Shown here in pieces: positions 15,490 to 24,976 of a stretch of DNA of 43,101 nucleotides. Origin of the DNA: Lachnospiraceae bacterium (GTDB lineage: Bacteria; Bacillota; Clostridia; Lachnospirales; Lachnospiraceae); contig SVFO01000036.1 of assembly GCA_015056795.1 (NCBI GenBank), positions 1 to 43,101 on the forward strand. The letters run 5' to 3'. Every line of letters begins with the position of its first letter. Within the stretch, counting starts at the first letter, position 1. The notes under the pieces were generated by a model, which saw only the letters and a program-made list of their open reading frames with translations, did no database searches and had not been told where the DNA came from. Made by a program: the position numbers and the translations under genes.

Positions 15490-16956
15490 ATGTTATTTAA
15501 TTCCTATATATTTTTATTATTATTTCTTCCAATAACGATCATAGGATACTTTGGCCTGAACCATTTTGAAAAGCGCCAACTCGCGAAAGCCTTCCTGCTT
15601 GGCATGTCTCTTTGGTTTTATGGCTATTTTCGTCCCTCCTATTTGATTATCCTAATCACCAGTATTTTGGTAAACTATGCCCTCTATCGTTTTCTGAAAC
15701 TCCCTGATCAAAAAAAATCCTTACGAAAAGCAATCATGATTCTTGGAGTGCTATTAAATGTTGGCACGCTGGGATATTTTAAGTATTTAGATTTTATTTT
15801 CCGAGAGCTAAATCTCATTTTCCACACCGACATCCCCCTGCTTGGAATCCTTCTTCCTTTGGGTATCAGCTTCTTCACCTTCCAGCAGCTGGGCTTTGTC
15901 ATCGACTCCTATCGTGGAGAAACAGGAGAATACTCTTTCCTAGACTATGCCCTCTTCGTTTCCTTCTTCCCGCAGCTGGTTGCTGGTCCCATCGTCACGC
16001 ACGGAGAAATGATTCCACAGTTTCAAGATACTTCCAAGAAGCGCTTCCAAACGGAGAATTTTACAAAGGGCTGCGTATATTTTATTCTTGGCATGTCCAA
16101 AAAGCTTCTCCTGGCGGACACCTTTGGCAGGGCCGTCGATTATGCATGGATGACCATCGATTATCTGGCTCCCCTCGACGTCCTCATCGCTTCCTTAAGC
16201 TTCTATTTGCAGATCTACTTTGATTTCAGCGGTTACAGCGACATGGCCATCGGTCTTGGGAAAATGTTGAATCTTGAGCTCCCCGTAAACTTTGATTCTC
16301 CTTTCAAGGCTATCACCATCGCAGATTATTGGAAGCGCTGGCATATCACGCTCACGCGCTTTTTCACAAAATATGTCTACATTCCCCTTGGCGGAAATCG
16401 AAAGGGCGTAGCAAGAACCTATCTCAATACCTTCCTTGTCTTTCTGATCAGTGGCATCTGGCACGGAGCTGGAACTGGTTATATTATTTGGGGCATTTCC
16501 GGAGGCATTGGTCTTATCCTTTGCAAGGCCTCCGCAGGTCTCTTGGAGAAAATCAAGAAGAACAAGCTCGGCACGGTACTTCTCTGGCTATTCACCACTG
16601 CCTATGTCAGTATTTTCTTCTCCTTCTTCCGTGCGGAGGATGCGGAACTTGGCCTGCAATTCTTTTCCAGACTTCTCCCTTCCGTCTCCACAGGAGATAA
16701 TGGAATTATAGCGGACATTCCCAAGGTCATGTTTGATTTTAGCGGCTTAGGCTATACCATACAGCGTCTTCAGGCACCACTTTGTGTCCTTTTCTATGCC
16801 ACGGCACTCTTGATCGCCGTCCGCATGCCGAACGTACGCGAGATTGTCTCCCGCTTCCGTTATACGACCATGCGGGCCATTGGTCTTGCCATTTTGTTTT
16901 TGCTTTGCTTTTTGTCTCTGTCAGGGGTTGCAACCTACATCTATTTCAATTTCTAA
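15490..16956 (+). CDS. MBOAT-family membrane O-acyltransferase (AlgI/DltB/PatA-like)
   Basis: 488 residues with about eleven membrane helices. Family hallmarks are FFPQLVAGPI (about 159-168), YFDFSGYSDMAIGLG (about 243-257), DYWKRWHITLTRFF (about 279-292) and the active-site histidine H325 in SGIWHGAGTGYIIWG. Such proteins pass acetyl or other acyl groups across the membrane for O-acylation of exopolysaccharide, peptidoglycan or teichoic acid. The SGNH-like protein encoded 15 bases downstream is the usual extracytoplasmic partner. No Dlt or alginate genes are nearby, so the polymer is unknown. The start follows GGTGCG-like sequence, a weak ribosome site. Confidence 0.92.
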   Translation: MLFNSYIFLLLFLPITIIGYFGLNHFEKRQLAKAFLLGMSLWFYGYFRPSYLIILITSILVNYALYRFLKLPDQKKSLRKAIMILGVLLNVGTLGYFKYLDFIFRELNLIFHTDIPLLGILLPLGISFFTFQQLGFVIDSYRGETGEYSFLDYALFVSFFPQLVAGPIVTHGEMIPQFQDTSKKRFQTENFTKGCVYFILGMSKKLLLADTFGRAVDYAWMTIDYLAPLDVLIASLSFYLQIYFDFSGYSDMAIGLGKMLNLELPVNFDSPFKAITIADYWKRWHITLTRFFTKYVYIPLGGNRKGVARTYLNTFLVFLISGIWHGAGTGYIIWGISGGIGLILCKASAGLLEKIKKNKLGTVLLWLFTTAYVSIFFSFFRAEDAELGLQFFSRLLPSVSTGDNGIIADIPKVMFDFSGLGYTIQRLQAPLCVLFYATALLIAVRMPNVREIVSRFRYTTMRAIGLAILFLLCFLSLSGVATYIYFNF

Positions 16957-16971
16957 ACAATGAGAGGTATT

Positions 16972-18045
16972 ATGAAAGCATTATCCGAAAAACAAAAAAA
17001 ACAGGGAAGCGCCTCCAGATTCTTAGCCATACTCTTCGCCTGCATCGGCGTGGTGTTGTTACTTTTGATGGTGCTAGTGATTGCGATTGATCCTTTTTTC
17101 CAATATCACGCACCGCTAAACGGCTTTCCTTATGTCATTGACGATCAGCTCTCCCAAAATCCCGGACTTGCGCGAAACACGACCTACAATGCCGTTTCCC
17201 TGGGTTCCTCCGTCACGACGGACTATCATATTACCTGGTTTCGGGACCTTTTTGGCGTAGATGCGGTAAAGCTTCCCTACAATGGTGCTTATCCAAAGGA
17301 TTTGGCAAATGCCATGGAGCAGGTGGACCGAAGCAAAAATCAGCTGAAGGCCGTGTTCATTGGCGTGGATGCCGCTGCGTATTCCGCTGACGTCACGGAG
17401 ATCAAATATCCCCTCCCGAAGTATTTGTATGACCGCAATCCGTTCAATGACGTCAATTATTGGTTTAATAAGGACGTGCTGACGAAGTATGTCGTAAAAC
17501 CGCTCGCAAAGGCGCTGCTCCATCCGAATGCGCAGCAGGAGGATCCCTTAGATTATTATAGCAACTACCCAAATCTCATCTATGGGGAGGAGCATGTCAG
17601 AAGCGTCTTTCAATTGGGCGAAAAGAGTGAAACAGCAGTTTCTCCCGAGAGCATTCGCGAGCCCTTAGAAAAGAACTGGGAAGCAAACATTAGGCCCATG
17701 CTGGAGGCCCATCCTGATGCGACCTTTTATTTCTATTTTCCGCCCAGAAGCATTTTGTATTGGTACCAGCTTTCCTGGCAGGGAACCTTAGATGCCGTTT
17801 TATATGAGGAGGAGCTCCTTGTGGAGCACCTCCTTGCCTATGACAACGTGGAGGTTCATTTCCTGCAAAATGACACGGAAACCATCACGGATCTATCCCA
17901 TTACACGGATGAGACGCACTTTGACCAGAGCATTTCCTACAAGGTTTTGTGCATGATCAAGGATGGCACCTACAGGGCAACCTTCGAGAACTATCAAACC
18001 TATATTCAGGAATTAAAAGAGCTCGCAGAAACCTACGAGCCCTAA
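16972..18045 (+). CDS. SGNH-like (AlgX/DltD-like) partner of the MBOAT acyltransferase
   Basis: 357 residues: one N-terminal membrane anchor (about 17-40) and an outer domain. SLGSSVT (S79/S80) matches the nucleophile block of SGNH hydrolases, and HYTDETHFD (D313, H316) is the C-terminal Asp-x-x-His block. These residues would complete acyl transfer to the surface polymer. Placement directly after an MBOAT gene is the standard arrangement. An ATG four codons upstream (16960) is possible, but the AGAGG ribosome site lies between the two and favours 16972. The gene converges on the transglutaminase gene with only 26 bases between stops and no clear terminator there. Confidence 0.8.
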   Translation: MKALSEKQKKQGSASRFLAILFACIGVVLLLLMVLVIAIDPFFQYHAPLNGFPYVIDDQLSQNPGLARNTTYNAVSLGSSVTTDYHITWFRDLFGVDAVKLPYNGAYPKDLANAMEQVDRSKNQLKAVFIGVDAAAYSADVTEIKYPLPKYLYDRNPFNDVNYWFNKDVLTKYVVKPLAKALLHPNAQQEDPLDYYSNYPNLIYGEEHVRSVFQLGEKSETAVSPESIREPLEKNWEANIRPMLEAHPDATFYFYFPPRSILYWYQLSWQGTLDAVLYEEELLVEHLLAYDNVEVHFLQNDTETITDLSHYTDETHFDQSISYKVLCMIKDGTYRATFENYQTYIQELKELAETYEP

Positions 18046-18071
18046 CATTATTTCCTATGCGATTGCTGCCA

Positions 18072-20693
18072 TCAGGTCTTTTGACTAGAGGACGTCATGC
18101 GCTTCACTCGCTGATAAAACCTCCAGGCAATGATACAATCCTCCTTGGACAGATTGCCTCCTGAGAAGGCCGCTGCCTTTGCCACTCGCATGTACTCCGC
18201 GATTTCTGGCGCCTTCTCCTGGCCCATAAGCGTTATCAGGACGGTCTCATAATCCTTATCCGTGACAAACTGCTTTTTCACCTTATTTCGAATTTTCAGC
18301 CTTTTATAGATGCGTCGATTCATCATCACCACGGCAGCCTTGTAATACTTTCTTCTCAGCGTTGCCTTTAGCTTCTTTTCCGCCCTCTGATTTCTTGTGC
18401 CCAGATAATATGCCAAGCCAGCGAAAAGGACAACCACAAAAATACCTATCAATACCCAGGCGTAATTCGTTTCTTCAGAAATCGTGTCCATGTCATCTCC
18501 CGATTCCTGATCTCCTGTACCTGTTTTCGTATTCTTGTCAGACTTATTTGCTTCCTTGGAGCTTTCGGCTGCCTTGGATTCTTTTGCCTTCTCCGATTCT
18601 TTTGATTCTTCAGATTCCTTTGTTCCTTCGGATGCTTTCGTCTCCTCCGACTCCGTACTCTCCTCGGATGCTTCTGACGAACTCTCAGATTCCTGCGGCT
18701 CCTCCTGTGAGCTCAGCGTTGCCTCATTTCTAGACTCCGCTTCCTCCTTACTGGTCGGCAAATTAGATAGGCCGTTGTCATAGCCAGGCGTCATTTCCAC
18801 GGGAATCCATCCAATGCCATCCAGATAAATTTCAACCCATGCATGTCCGTTCCTGTCGATGACATCAGCGACATAGCTTCCATCCTCCTGTTCCTTGAAT
18901 GCAGAAGGCTTAACGACATAACCAGACGCATATCTTGCAGGCACGCCCATGCTTCGAAGCAGGAAAACACCTGCGGAAGCATAGTGTGTACAATACCCCC
19001 TTCTGCCGCTGGAGCGCTGTAAGAAATGCTGAATGGGATCCTCTCCCTCACTCAAAGTATCCAGATTCCAGCTGTAGACGGAATTGTTCCCTCGAAGCAC
19101 TTGGCTGGTCGTCTCCGCAATCAACATGCGTCTCTCATTAATGTTCGTTATGGAATAAATATTATGACCTAAAAGCCGATCATTCACGAAGTCATAAACC
19201 GCTAGCTTAAGAAGCTCCTCCAAATAGTTCCGCAGGGCTAGTTCATCAACATAGGTAGGATATTCCAGACAGGTGTCCTTCGCATATTGCTGATGCCACT
19301 CCCAGAACTCCTGCTCCTCCTCGCTTCGATTCAGCTTCGCTTCACTGTCCTTAAAGAACAAATAAAAGCTGTCAAAAAGATTGGCGTTCCACGCTTTAAA
19401 TGTTGCTTTCTTCTGGAAGGCCTGCCTTTTTGCGATGCGTTCCTTGGAAAATTGAATGCCCACCAAATCCTTTTTATCTACGGCATACGGAAGAAGCATG
19501 GCCTCCAAAAATGCTCCTTGATAATTGACTCGATATTGTATCATCTGATAGTCCTGCCACTGGTTATCGGGGTATCGTATTCCCTTGAGGCGTTGATATT
19601 CCTCCTGATTGATGCAATCAGAAAGTGACACGGCAAGATATCTGTTAGCATCCTTCTCCTTGGTGCCGTGATCTGAACAAGCGGAAGCAAAGTCGCCCTC
19701 TGGCGTGGACCACGCGCCATTGCGATAGGTCGTTCCGAAAAAATCCTGAAAATACAGGTTGGAAAGCGGTTTTTGATCCACGCGGACCGTCATGACCTTC
19801 TTATCATGAAATTGTGGGGCAGAATTCACAACCTGCTCTTCCTTCTGAAGAAATGGCTCTTGAAACGCGGTGGATACATTGGTTTCGATTTCCTTCTGCA
19901 GCATCTTAGCCTCATAGGATTTGGAGAGCAGACGATTTGCATAGCCGCGGGCAAAAAGCCCGATCATGGCTAATACTCCGCAGAAGACTGCCGCCGTTAC
20001 CGCCGCACTTACATAGATTTCTTTCTTGCGCCGCTGGCTTTTATAAATCATAAAGGTGCCTAGAAGCGCTACAAAAAACTGCGAAAAGCTCGGCGTTTTT
20101 CCAAACCACATAATGACGACGATGGTCGTCAGCGGGCAGAGCACAAAAAGCCATTTTCGCTTTCCCATCCCAGAAAGGAAATAGAGTACAAAAAAGACGA
20201 GAAGCGTTGCAAAGGTTAAAAATCGCGGAAGCTCGTCCACCTCGGCACCCACGATGGAAAGCTTTGCATGATAGAGATAATTGTAGGCATTTAAGAAATC
20301 GAGGATGAGTTTTTTGAGGCCACCCATCAGCTCCTCCTCATATTTCTTCCAATATCTCAAAAAGGATCCAAAAATCAAAATGGCTGGCAGCACCTTCGAA
20401 AACAATTGCACAAGGCGCCTTTTATCCCTATCGCCAATTCGATTTAAGAGGAGTCTCATGAAAAATTCATAGAAAAATGTCGTGCCAGACACGGCGGCAA
20501 ACACAAGGAGATTTCCCACGCCCAGACCTGCTTCTTCACTGACCTGCTGCAAGAGGAAAATGGTAACAAAAAGAAGGAGGAGCATGGCAATGCCCTCCCA
20601 GATGGCTCCCGCGCGCAGCTCCTTCCAGCCCACGGCGGAATCCATGGTATGTTTCTTCCATTGAATTTGCTTTTTTGCCTTCCTGTTCTTCAT
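18072..20693 (-). CDS. Transglutaminase-like membrane protein (TgpA-like)
   Basis: 873 residues. Seven or so N-terminal membrane helices (about 33-250), an extracytoplasmic transglutaminase-like domain (about 480-640), a low-complexity Ser/Glu/Lys linker (about 658-735), one more membrane helix (about 744-764) and a basic cytoplasmic tail. The catalytic residues are C568 in RGYCTHYAS and H617 in GHAWVEIY; the third position is Glu (E633 in WIPVEMTP) where many relatives have Asp. It is last in the MoxR-DUF58-transglutaminase set, starting 2 bases after the DUF58 stop. The family is linked to cell-envelope protein maturation; substrate unknown. Confidence 0.9.
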   Translation of the reverse strand: MKNRKAKKQIQWKKHTMDSAVGWKELRAGAIWEGIAMLLLLFVTIFLLQQVSEEAGLGVGNLLVFAAVSGTTFFYEFFMRLLLNRIGDRDKRRLVQLFSKVLPAILIFGSFLRYWKKYEEELMGGLKKLILDFLNAYNYLYHAKLSIVGAEVDELPRFLTFATLLVFFVLYFLSGMGKRKWLFVLCPLTTIVVIMWFGKTPSFSQFFVALLGTFMIYKSQRRKKEIYVSAAVTAAVFCGVLAMIGLFARGYANRLLSKSYEAKMLQKEIETNVSTAFQEPFLQKEEQVVNSAPQFHDKKVMTVRVDQKPLSNLYFQDFFGTTYRNGAWSTPEGDFASACSDHGTKEKDANRYLAVSLSDCINQEEYQRLKGIRYPDNQWQDYQMIQYRVNYQGAFLEAMLLPYAVDKKDLVGIQFSKERIAKRQAFQKKATFKAWNANLFDSFYLFFKDSEAKLNRSEEEQEFWEWHQQYAKDTCLEYPTYVDELALRNYLEELLKLAVYDFVNDRLLGHNIYSITNINERRMLIAETTSQVLRGNNSVYSWNLDTLSEGEDPIQHFLQRSSGRRGYCTHYASAGVFLLRSMGVPARYASGYVVKPSAFKEQEDGSYVADVIDRNGHAWVEIYLDGIGWIPVEMTPGYDNGLSNLPTSKEEAESRNEATLSSQEEPQESESSSEASEESTESEETKASEGTKESEESKESEKAKESKAAESSKEANKSDKNTKTGTGDQESGDDMDTISEETNYAWVLIGIFVVVLFAGLAYYLGTRNQRAEKKLKATLRRKYYKAAVVMMNRRIYKRLKIRNKVKKQFVTDKDYETVLITLMGQEKAPEIAEYMRVAKAAAFSGGNLSKEDCIIAWRFYQRVKRMTSSSQKT

Positions 20694-20695
20694 TC

Positions 20696-21757
20696 CTATC
20701 TTAAAAACAGCTCCTCCAAATGATGTTCTTTGCCGCCATGTGCTTCTCCGTCAACCATCAGTGTCCCGTCTGCATACGCGCAGACACTGTGAAGATACTG
20801 TTCCCCCTTATATTTTTCCCGATACCGCTCTACCAGCTCCGTCTCCTTCTGTGCGGAGACATCCTGCATGTAGGTTGTCAGCGCGACATAAAAGCTTTCC
20901 TCATCATCCACGCGAAGCCGAAGCACGTCGCTGCGACTGCTCGACTGCCACGCCACGTAATGGGCACATTTTGCATCCATCAGCGTGAAGGAAAGCGATG
21001 CCATGTAATCCAGCATCCTGCCGTTGTTCTCCGTACCCTCCGGCATGAAGAGTACAATGGCACAGCCCTTTGGCAGGGAATCCTCCTTGACCATCAGCTT
21101 CTCCGTTCTCGCACTGAGCTTCCAATGGATGCGCTGCAATTTATCACCGTCATGAAATTCCCTGATGCCAAAAACCTCGCTGGGATCCATGCCAGGCTGA
21201 TCTTCATCATAGTCCATGGTCTCGCCATAGAAATGCTTGACCCCTTCCCCAAGCTTTACGGGAACCTCCTCTAGCTTTGGAAGGATCATCGAATACGCTT
21301 TAGCCTTTCGGCGAATGGAGAAATAAAAGATGCCAAAGGGATCATAAATCCGAACCCTTTTGACTAAGAATTCATAATAGCCTGAGCGGTGAATGGTTAC
21401 GCTTTCCGTGATAACGCTTTCTCCCCTGGGAACATCCTCCATCGAAACCCTGCGTTTTTCTCTTGCGGTCAGCTGATTTTCTCCGTAGGCCAGAAAAATT
21501 TGAACCTTCCCAACGGGAAAAAGATTTCGATTCCGTACCTCTGCGCGAACCTGAAATTTCTGCCCGCGCTCCGCGACCTTCATGGGAATCCCAAGGCGCA
21601 CGTCCACCTTTCTTTGCTGCCATAAGAGCAAAAGAAAAGAAAGCACGGCAAAAACCACTACTGAAACACTCAGCAGTGCGAATCCCGTACTCTCAAAAAT
21701 TAATGCTTCCCAGGCAAGCAAAAACGCGACAGGCAGAACCAACAAGAATCTCAGCAC
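20696..21757 (-). CDS. DUF58 domain protein
   Basis: 353 residues. Two N-terminal membrane helices (about 2-20 and 26-46), a beta-rich middle, and the DUF58 signature FGIREFHDGDKLQRIHWKLS (about 196-215) leading into a von Willebrand A-like segment. Members are encoded between MoxR ATPases and transglutaminases, as here, and are thought to act with the MoxR chaperone at the membrane. It is separated from the MoxR stop by 5 bases and from the transglutaminase start by 2, so the three are co-translated. Confidence 0.9.
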   Translation of the reverse strand: MLRFLLVLPVAFLLAWEALIFESTGFALLSVSVVVFAVLSFLLLLWQQRKVDVRLGIPMKVAERGQKFQVRAEVRNRNLFPVGKVQIFLAYGENQLTAREKRRVSMEDVPRGESVITESVTIHRSGYYEFLVKRVRIYDPFGIFYFSIRRKAKAYSMILPKLEEVPVKLGEGVKHFYGETMDYDEDQPGMDPSEVFGIREFHDGDKLQRIHWKLSARTEKLMVKEDSLPKGCAIVLFMPEGTENNGRMLDYMASLSFTLMDAKCAHYVAWQSSSRSDVLRLRVDDEESFYVALTTYMQDVSAQKETELVERYREKYKGEQYLHSVCAYADGTLMVDGEAHGGKEHHLEELFLR

Positions 21758-21762
21758 GGCAT

Positions 21763-22719
21763 CTAGCTCCTTTCCATAAAGGATGCTGGCTGCTTCACGC
21801 TGCCAAGAATCTCCGTAAGCACGTCCTCCCGACTCACCTTCGCTACCCTTGCCTTTGTATTCAATACCAGACGATGCGTTGCAACGTCACGAAAAACATT
21901 TTCCACGTCCTCAGGAATGCAATATTCCCTGCCCTGCAAAAATGCCCATGCCATGGCCATGCGGCTGCAGGCGATGGTGCCACGCGGACTGATGCCAAGC
22001 TCGATATAAGGATTTTCCCTCGTCGCCTGAATCAGCTTTACCATATAGGCATACACCTGATTGTGAACGTAAACCGCGGATACGGCCTGTTTTATGGCGA
22101 TCAATCCGTTCGCATCAATGACCTCCTGCATATGATCCACGGAAACACCCTGATTCTTTCCCTTGGCAATCGCAATTTCATCTTTAAAATCAGGATATCC
22201 CAGACTCATGCAAATCATAAAGCGGTCCAGCTGGGATTCCGGTAAGAGCTGTGTTCCCGCGCTTCCCTTGGGATTTTGCGTTGCGATGACAATAAAGGGC
22301 TCTGAGACCTTTCTCGTCACGCCATCTACCGTCCAGGCACCCTCCTCCATAACCTCCAAAAGAGCAGACTGCGTCTTCGGCGACGTACGGTTGATCTCGT
22401 CCGCAAGGAATAGATTGCACGCGATGGCGCCTGGATGATACTCAAAGCGGTCGAGTTCCTTTTTATACATGGAAAAGCCCAAGATATCCGAGGGCATGAC
22501 ATCCGGCGTAAACTGTACGCGGTTTTCCTTTAATCTCATCGCGCGGGAAAGTGCCAGTGCCAAGGTCGTTTTTCCAACTCCCGGCACGTCCTCTATCAAG
22601 ATATGACCACCTGCGATGACTGCTGCAAAAGCCTTCCGAATACACTCATCCTTTCCCGTGACAACCGTGGAAATTTCCCGCATCACCGCCTGTGCGTTTT
22701 CATATAAAATGGTCTGCAT
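21763..22719 (-). CDS. MoxR-family AAA+ ATPase
   Basis: 318 residues. Walker A DVPGVGKTTLA, the sensor/insert segment VQFTPDVMPSDILG, Walker B LFLADEINR followed by SPKTQSALLEVMEE, and sensor-1 IATQNP are classic MoxR features. The enzyme is a cytoplasmic chaperone-like ATPase. The start at 22719 has GAGGGG 6 bases upstream; the 17 codons before it lack a ribosome site. First gene of the MoxR-DUF58-transglutaminase operon. The 119 bases upstream, up to the neighbouring membrane gene, hold an AT-rich hairpin (22824-22842) and no strong promoter that I can recognise. Confidence 0.93.
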   Translation of the reverse strand: MQTILYENAQAVMREISTVVTGKDECIRKAFAAVIAGGHILIEDVPGVGKTTLALALSRAMRLKENRVQFTPDVMPSDILGFSMYKKELDRFEYHPGAIACNLFLADEINRTSPKTQSALLEVMEEGAWTVDGVTRKVSEPFIVIATQNPKGSAGTQLLPESQLDRFMICMSLGYPDFKDEIAIAKGKNQGVSVDHMQEVIDANGLIAIKQAVSAVYVHNQVYAYMVKLIQATRENPYIELGISPRGTIACSRMAMAWAFLQGREYCIPEDVENVFRDVATHRLVLNTKARVAKVSREDVLTEILGSVKQPASFMERS

Positions 22720-22838
22720 GCTTAACCCCTCAATTTCTGATGTGTTACAATAATCTGCCTTTGTTTGCAACCATTTTTATCTTGACACTTTTCCATTCTT
22801 TTGTAAAGAATCCTAAAGAATTCTTAAGAAACTTTTTC

Positions 22839-23372
22839 TTAATAAATCCATCTGGACGGTATCAGATAGAGATACGGCGCCGTAAAGATCGCCATAAATA
22901 ACGCTATTTTATTTGCCTGCTGCTTTGTAAACTGTCCCGTCTTGAAAAGTACTCTTTTGTCAAACACATAAATCAAAAGTCCCGCAACTGCAACGGCAAA
23001 CAGCGTATAGAATAACGCGCCAACATTGCTAAAGGCGTTAAACTGCAACGCATTCATAAACTTTCCAAAATAGGTCTGATTATAATGCTTCGCAATTTCC
23101 TCTGTTGGCGGAATGAGCAGAGGAATCAGCAAAAGAAGGGACCCGATGAAATCTGATAAAAAGCCGAACAGCCAAAGTTTCCACGTGTGCTTTCGGAAAA
23201 ACTGCTTCGTCAGCTCTGGGTTTTGTTTCTTTCCACAGATCGTAAACACGGCCCTGTCGATGACATAATTGGCTGGAAGCAGAATGAGCCAAAGCCAGGT
23301 CGGCAACCACACCAGACACCAAATGGGAAAAATCAAATTATACAATACTACCGTTTTCTTCTTTGTCTCCAT
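22839..23372 (-). CDS. Uncharacterised four-helix membrane protein
   Basis: 177 residues with four hydrophobic segments (about 10-34, 63-88, 112-136 and 153-172). I do not recognise a family. The N-terminal part is rich in Trp/Pro (WCLVWLPTWLWLILLP); the inner loop between helices 1 and 2 is basic. It lies 64 bases after the stop of the next membrane-protein gene and ahead of the MoxR operon, same strand. The ribosome site (AGGGG, about 9 bases from the ATG) is moderate. Confidence 0.65.
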   Translation of the reverse strand: METKKKTVVLYNLIFPIWCLVWLPTWLWLILLPANYVIDRAVFTICGKKQNPELTKQFFRKHTWKLWLFGFLSDFIGSLLLLIPLLIPPTEEIAKHYNQTYFGKFMNALQFNAFSNVGALFYTLFAVAVAGLLIYVFDKRVLFKTGQFTKQQANKIALFMAIFTAPYLYLIPSRWIY

Positions 23373-23436
23373 AAGAAATGACCCCTTCTTCTTGATATTT
23401 CAAAATACCTCACCGTACTCCAATCCATTAAAAACC

Positions 23437-24519
23437 TTAATTTCGTAGAGGATCTCTCTGACATTTCACGCTTACGATCTCCCAATTTTCATTGAAGATC
23501 GTGATCATATAGGCATCAAAAATCTCGCTCGCCCTCTCATCCACCACCTGGAACTGTGCGGAAACACGGATCGTCTGATAGTCCGCATCCCCCACAATCT
23601 CTTGATTTAGGCGCTCCACGTCCCTAAGCGCTGGATATCTGTCCACAAAGGTCATATAATTACTTATACCCTCCGACAGTGCTTGTTCCGAAATCCTTGA
23701 AACGCTCAAAAGGGTATTCGCCTGATCTGCCAGCTCTGCCATGGTATAGGTTCCAAAAAGCCCTGGATCTACAGTCGTCTGCTTCGCTTCATCCTTCGCC
23801 AGCACTTCCACGACATAGCTACCACTAAACCCATCATAAAGAAGCTTTTCCGCTGCCTCCTCTGTGCTTGCCACGATATTTTTCTCTACCAAATCTTGAA
23901 GGCGCTCCTGTAAATATTCCTCATCCCGTAAAACTGCTTTTTTCTGACTTGCCTCCTGCGCACTCACTACGGCAAAAACGACGGTACCCACGGAAAGCAC
24001 TAGAACAAAAGCAGCAAGAACCACATAATTCATTACATACTTTGTTTTCGTCCACCAAGCAGGAGCTCCCAGCTTTCCGGCCTTTTCCCGCCTTTTCCCA
24101 ATCATTCGAAAAACATAGTAGCCAATCCAACCAAGAACTGCCACGCCTCCAAGGGCAAGATTGACCACGAACAGGCCCAAAGCACTGAGTCCTGGCATGA
24201 ATCCGACCGAAAAATGATAAAACGTATCCTGCAGGAAAAAGCGAAGAACCATGATGACTGTCGGGATGCCAAAATAAAACGCCTGAAAACAGATTTGATT
24301 GCTTGCCTCATCAGGATTCTTTGCAAGCTTCCTTTGAAGAAAGATCCCCAAAAAGATGCAAACCAGTAGGATGCAAATCCAAACTCCCATCGGTATGTCA
24401 AATGTCAGATACCTCGCATCCACTGCCAGGGAATAAAAAACAATGCAGACACTCCACGCGATCACTAAAAGGCTCTGAAACAGATCCATTTTTTCCAGAA
24501 ATGCCCCCAATTTTTTCAT
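23437..24519 (-). CDS. Uncharacterised membrane protein with outer C-terminal domain
   Basis: 360 residues. Five membrane helices (about 13-30, 37-58, 74-92, 100-136 and 160-185) are followed by a soluble segment of about 170 residues that begins with an Ala/Gln/Glu coiled stretch and ends with a beta-rich part (FQVVDERASEIFDAYMITIFNENWEIVSVKC). No family recognised. AAAGGAGG 5 bases before the ATG at 24519 fixes the start; the 30 codons upstream that also read open are therefore not used. Confidence 0.7.
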   Translation of the reverse strand: MKKLGAFLEKMDLFQSLLVIAWSVCIVFYSLAVDARYLTFDIPMGVWICILLVCIFLGIFLQRKLAKNPDEASNQICFQAFYFGIPTVIMVLRFFLQDTFYHFSVGFMPGLSALGLFVVNLALGGVAVLGWIGYYVFRMIGKRREKAGKLGAPAWWTKTKYVMNYVVLAAFVLVLSVGTVVFAVVSAQEASQKKAVLRDEEYLQERLQDLVEKNIVASTEEAAEKLLYDGFSGSYVVEVLAKDEAKQTTVDPGLFGTYTMAELADQANTLLSVSRISEQALSEGISNYMTFVDRYPALRDVERLNQEIVGDADYQTIRVSAQFQVVDERASEIFDAYMITIFNENWEIVSVKCQRDPLRN

Positions 24520-24643
24520 GCAAACCTCCTTTTGGCAAAAGACCGCTGCCTCTCTTTCCATTTTTATCATAGCGTAGGTCCTTCCTTTCTGCCATGGGGC
24601 ATTCGTCACAAACTGCTTCCTTCAAATATGACAAATGTCACTC

Positions 24644-24683
24644 AAAAAACCACCTGCCTGGCCTTTGCCCTGCAGATGGTTTT
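24644..24683 (-). terminator. Terminator after the HTH gene
   Basis: On the minus strand, AAAACCATCTGC pairs with GCAGGTGGTTTT (one mismatch) around a 14-base loop and runs into TTTTTT. It lies 40 bases after the HTH stop and isolates this gene from the membrane-protein genes downstream. Confidence 0.85.
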
Positions 24684-24723
24684 CTTCTTGCACTTCATTC
24701 TGATACGAAACCGTATCTCTCTA

Positions 24724-24924
24724 CTACTTCTTTCTCCAGTTACGATATTGCCCTGTCGTCACCCTTCCGTCCTTTGGCCTTTCCACTTGACTTGGAATCG
24801 CCCAGGATCGTCCGAATTTCGTCGCCCCCTGAATTCGCCCTTCCGTACACATGATTTGAACAGTTCTCGGTGAAACATTCCATTTCTCAGCTAATTCATT
24901 GATCGTTACGTAACCTTCTATCAT
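24724..24924 (-). CDS. Small helix-turn-helix DNA-binding protein (excisionase/MerR-like)
   Basis: 66 residues, essentially one winged HTH of the excisionase/HTH_17 type: YVTINELAEKWNVSPRTVQI holds the helix-turn-helix and FGRSWAIPSQVERPKD the wing. AAGGAG 6 bases before the ATG at 24924 sets the start; upstream TTG codons are not needed. It is a single-gene unit under a sigma-A promoter and a c-di-GMP-I riboswitch with its own terminator, so its level should follow cellular c-di-GMP. Stand-alone proteins of this type are common in clostridia but their targets are mostly unknown; none is evident here. Confidence 0.85.
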   Translation of the reverse strand: MIEGYVTINELAEKWNVSPRTVQIMCTEGRIQGATKFGRSWAIPSQVERPKDGRVTTGQYRNWRKK

Positions 24925-24940
24925 ACGCTTCTCCTTCAAC

Positions 24941-24968
24941 AAAAAAGCACTGCCATAGATGGCAATGC
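24941..24968 (-). terminator. Riboswitch expression-platform terminator
   Basis: On the minus strand, GCATTGCCAT and ATGGCAGTGC form a hairpin with a 2-base loop, followed by six T, ending 16 bases before the HTH start. Its left arm contains TTGCCAT (24959-24965), complementary to ATGGCAA at the 5' edge of the aptamer (25037-25043), which offers a competing antiterminator pairing. Confidence 0.85.
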
Positions 24969-24976
24969 TAACAACA

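Noticed and set aside
18046..18071. Terminator between the convergent SGNH-like and transglutaminase genes
   Set aside because: Only 26 bases separate the stops and no stem with a T tract is present.
21463..22245. 260-codon plus-strand open frame spanning two genes
   Set aside because: It crosses the DUF58/MoxR boundary in antisense and has no coding features.
24525..24609. Longer N-terminus for the 360-residue membrane protein
   Set aside because: The 30 extra codons have no ribosome site, while AAAGGAGG precedes the ATG at 24519.
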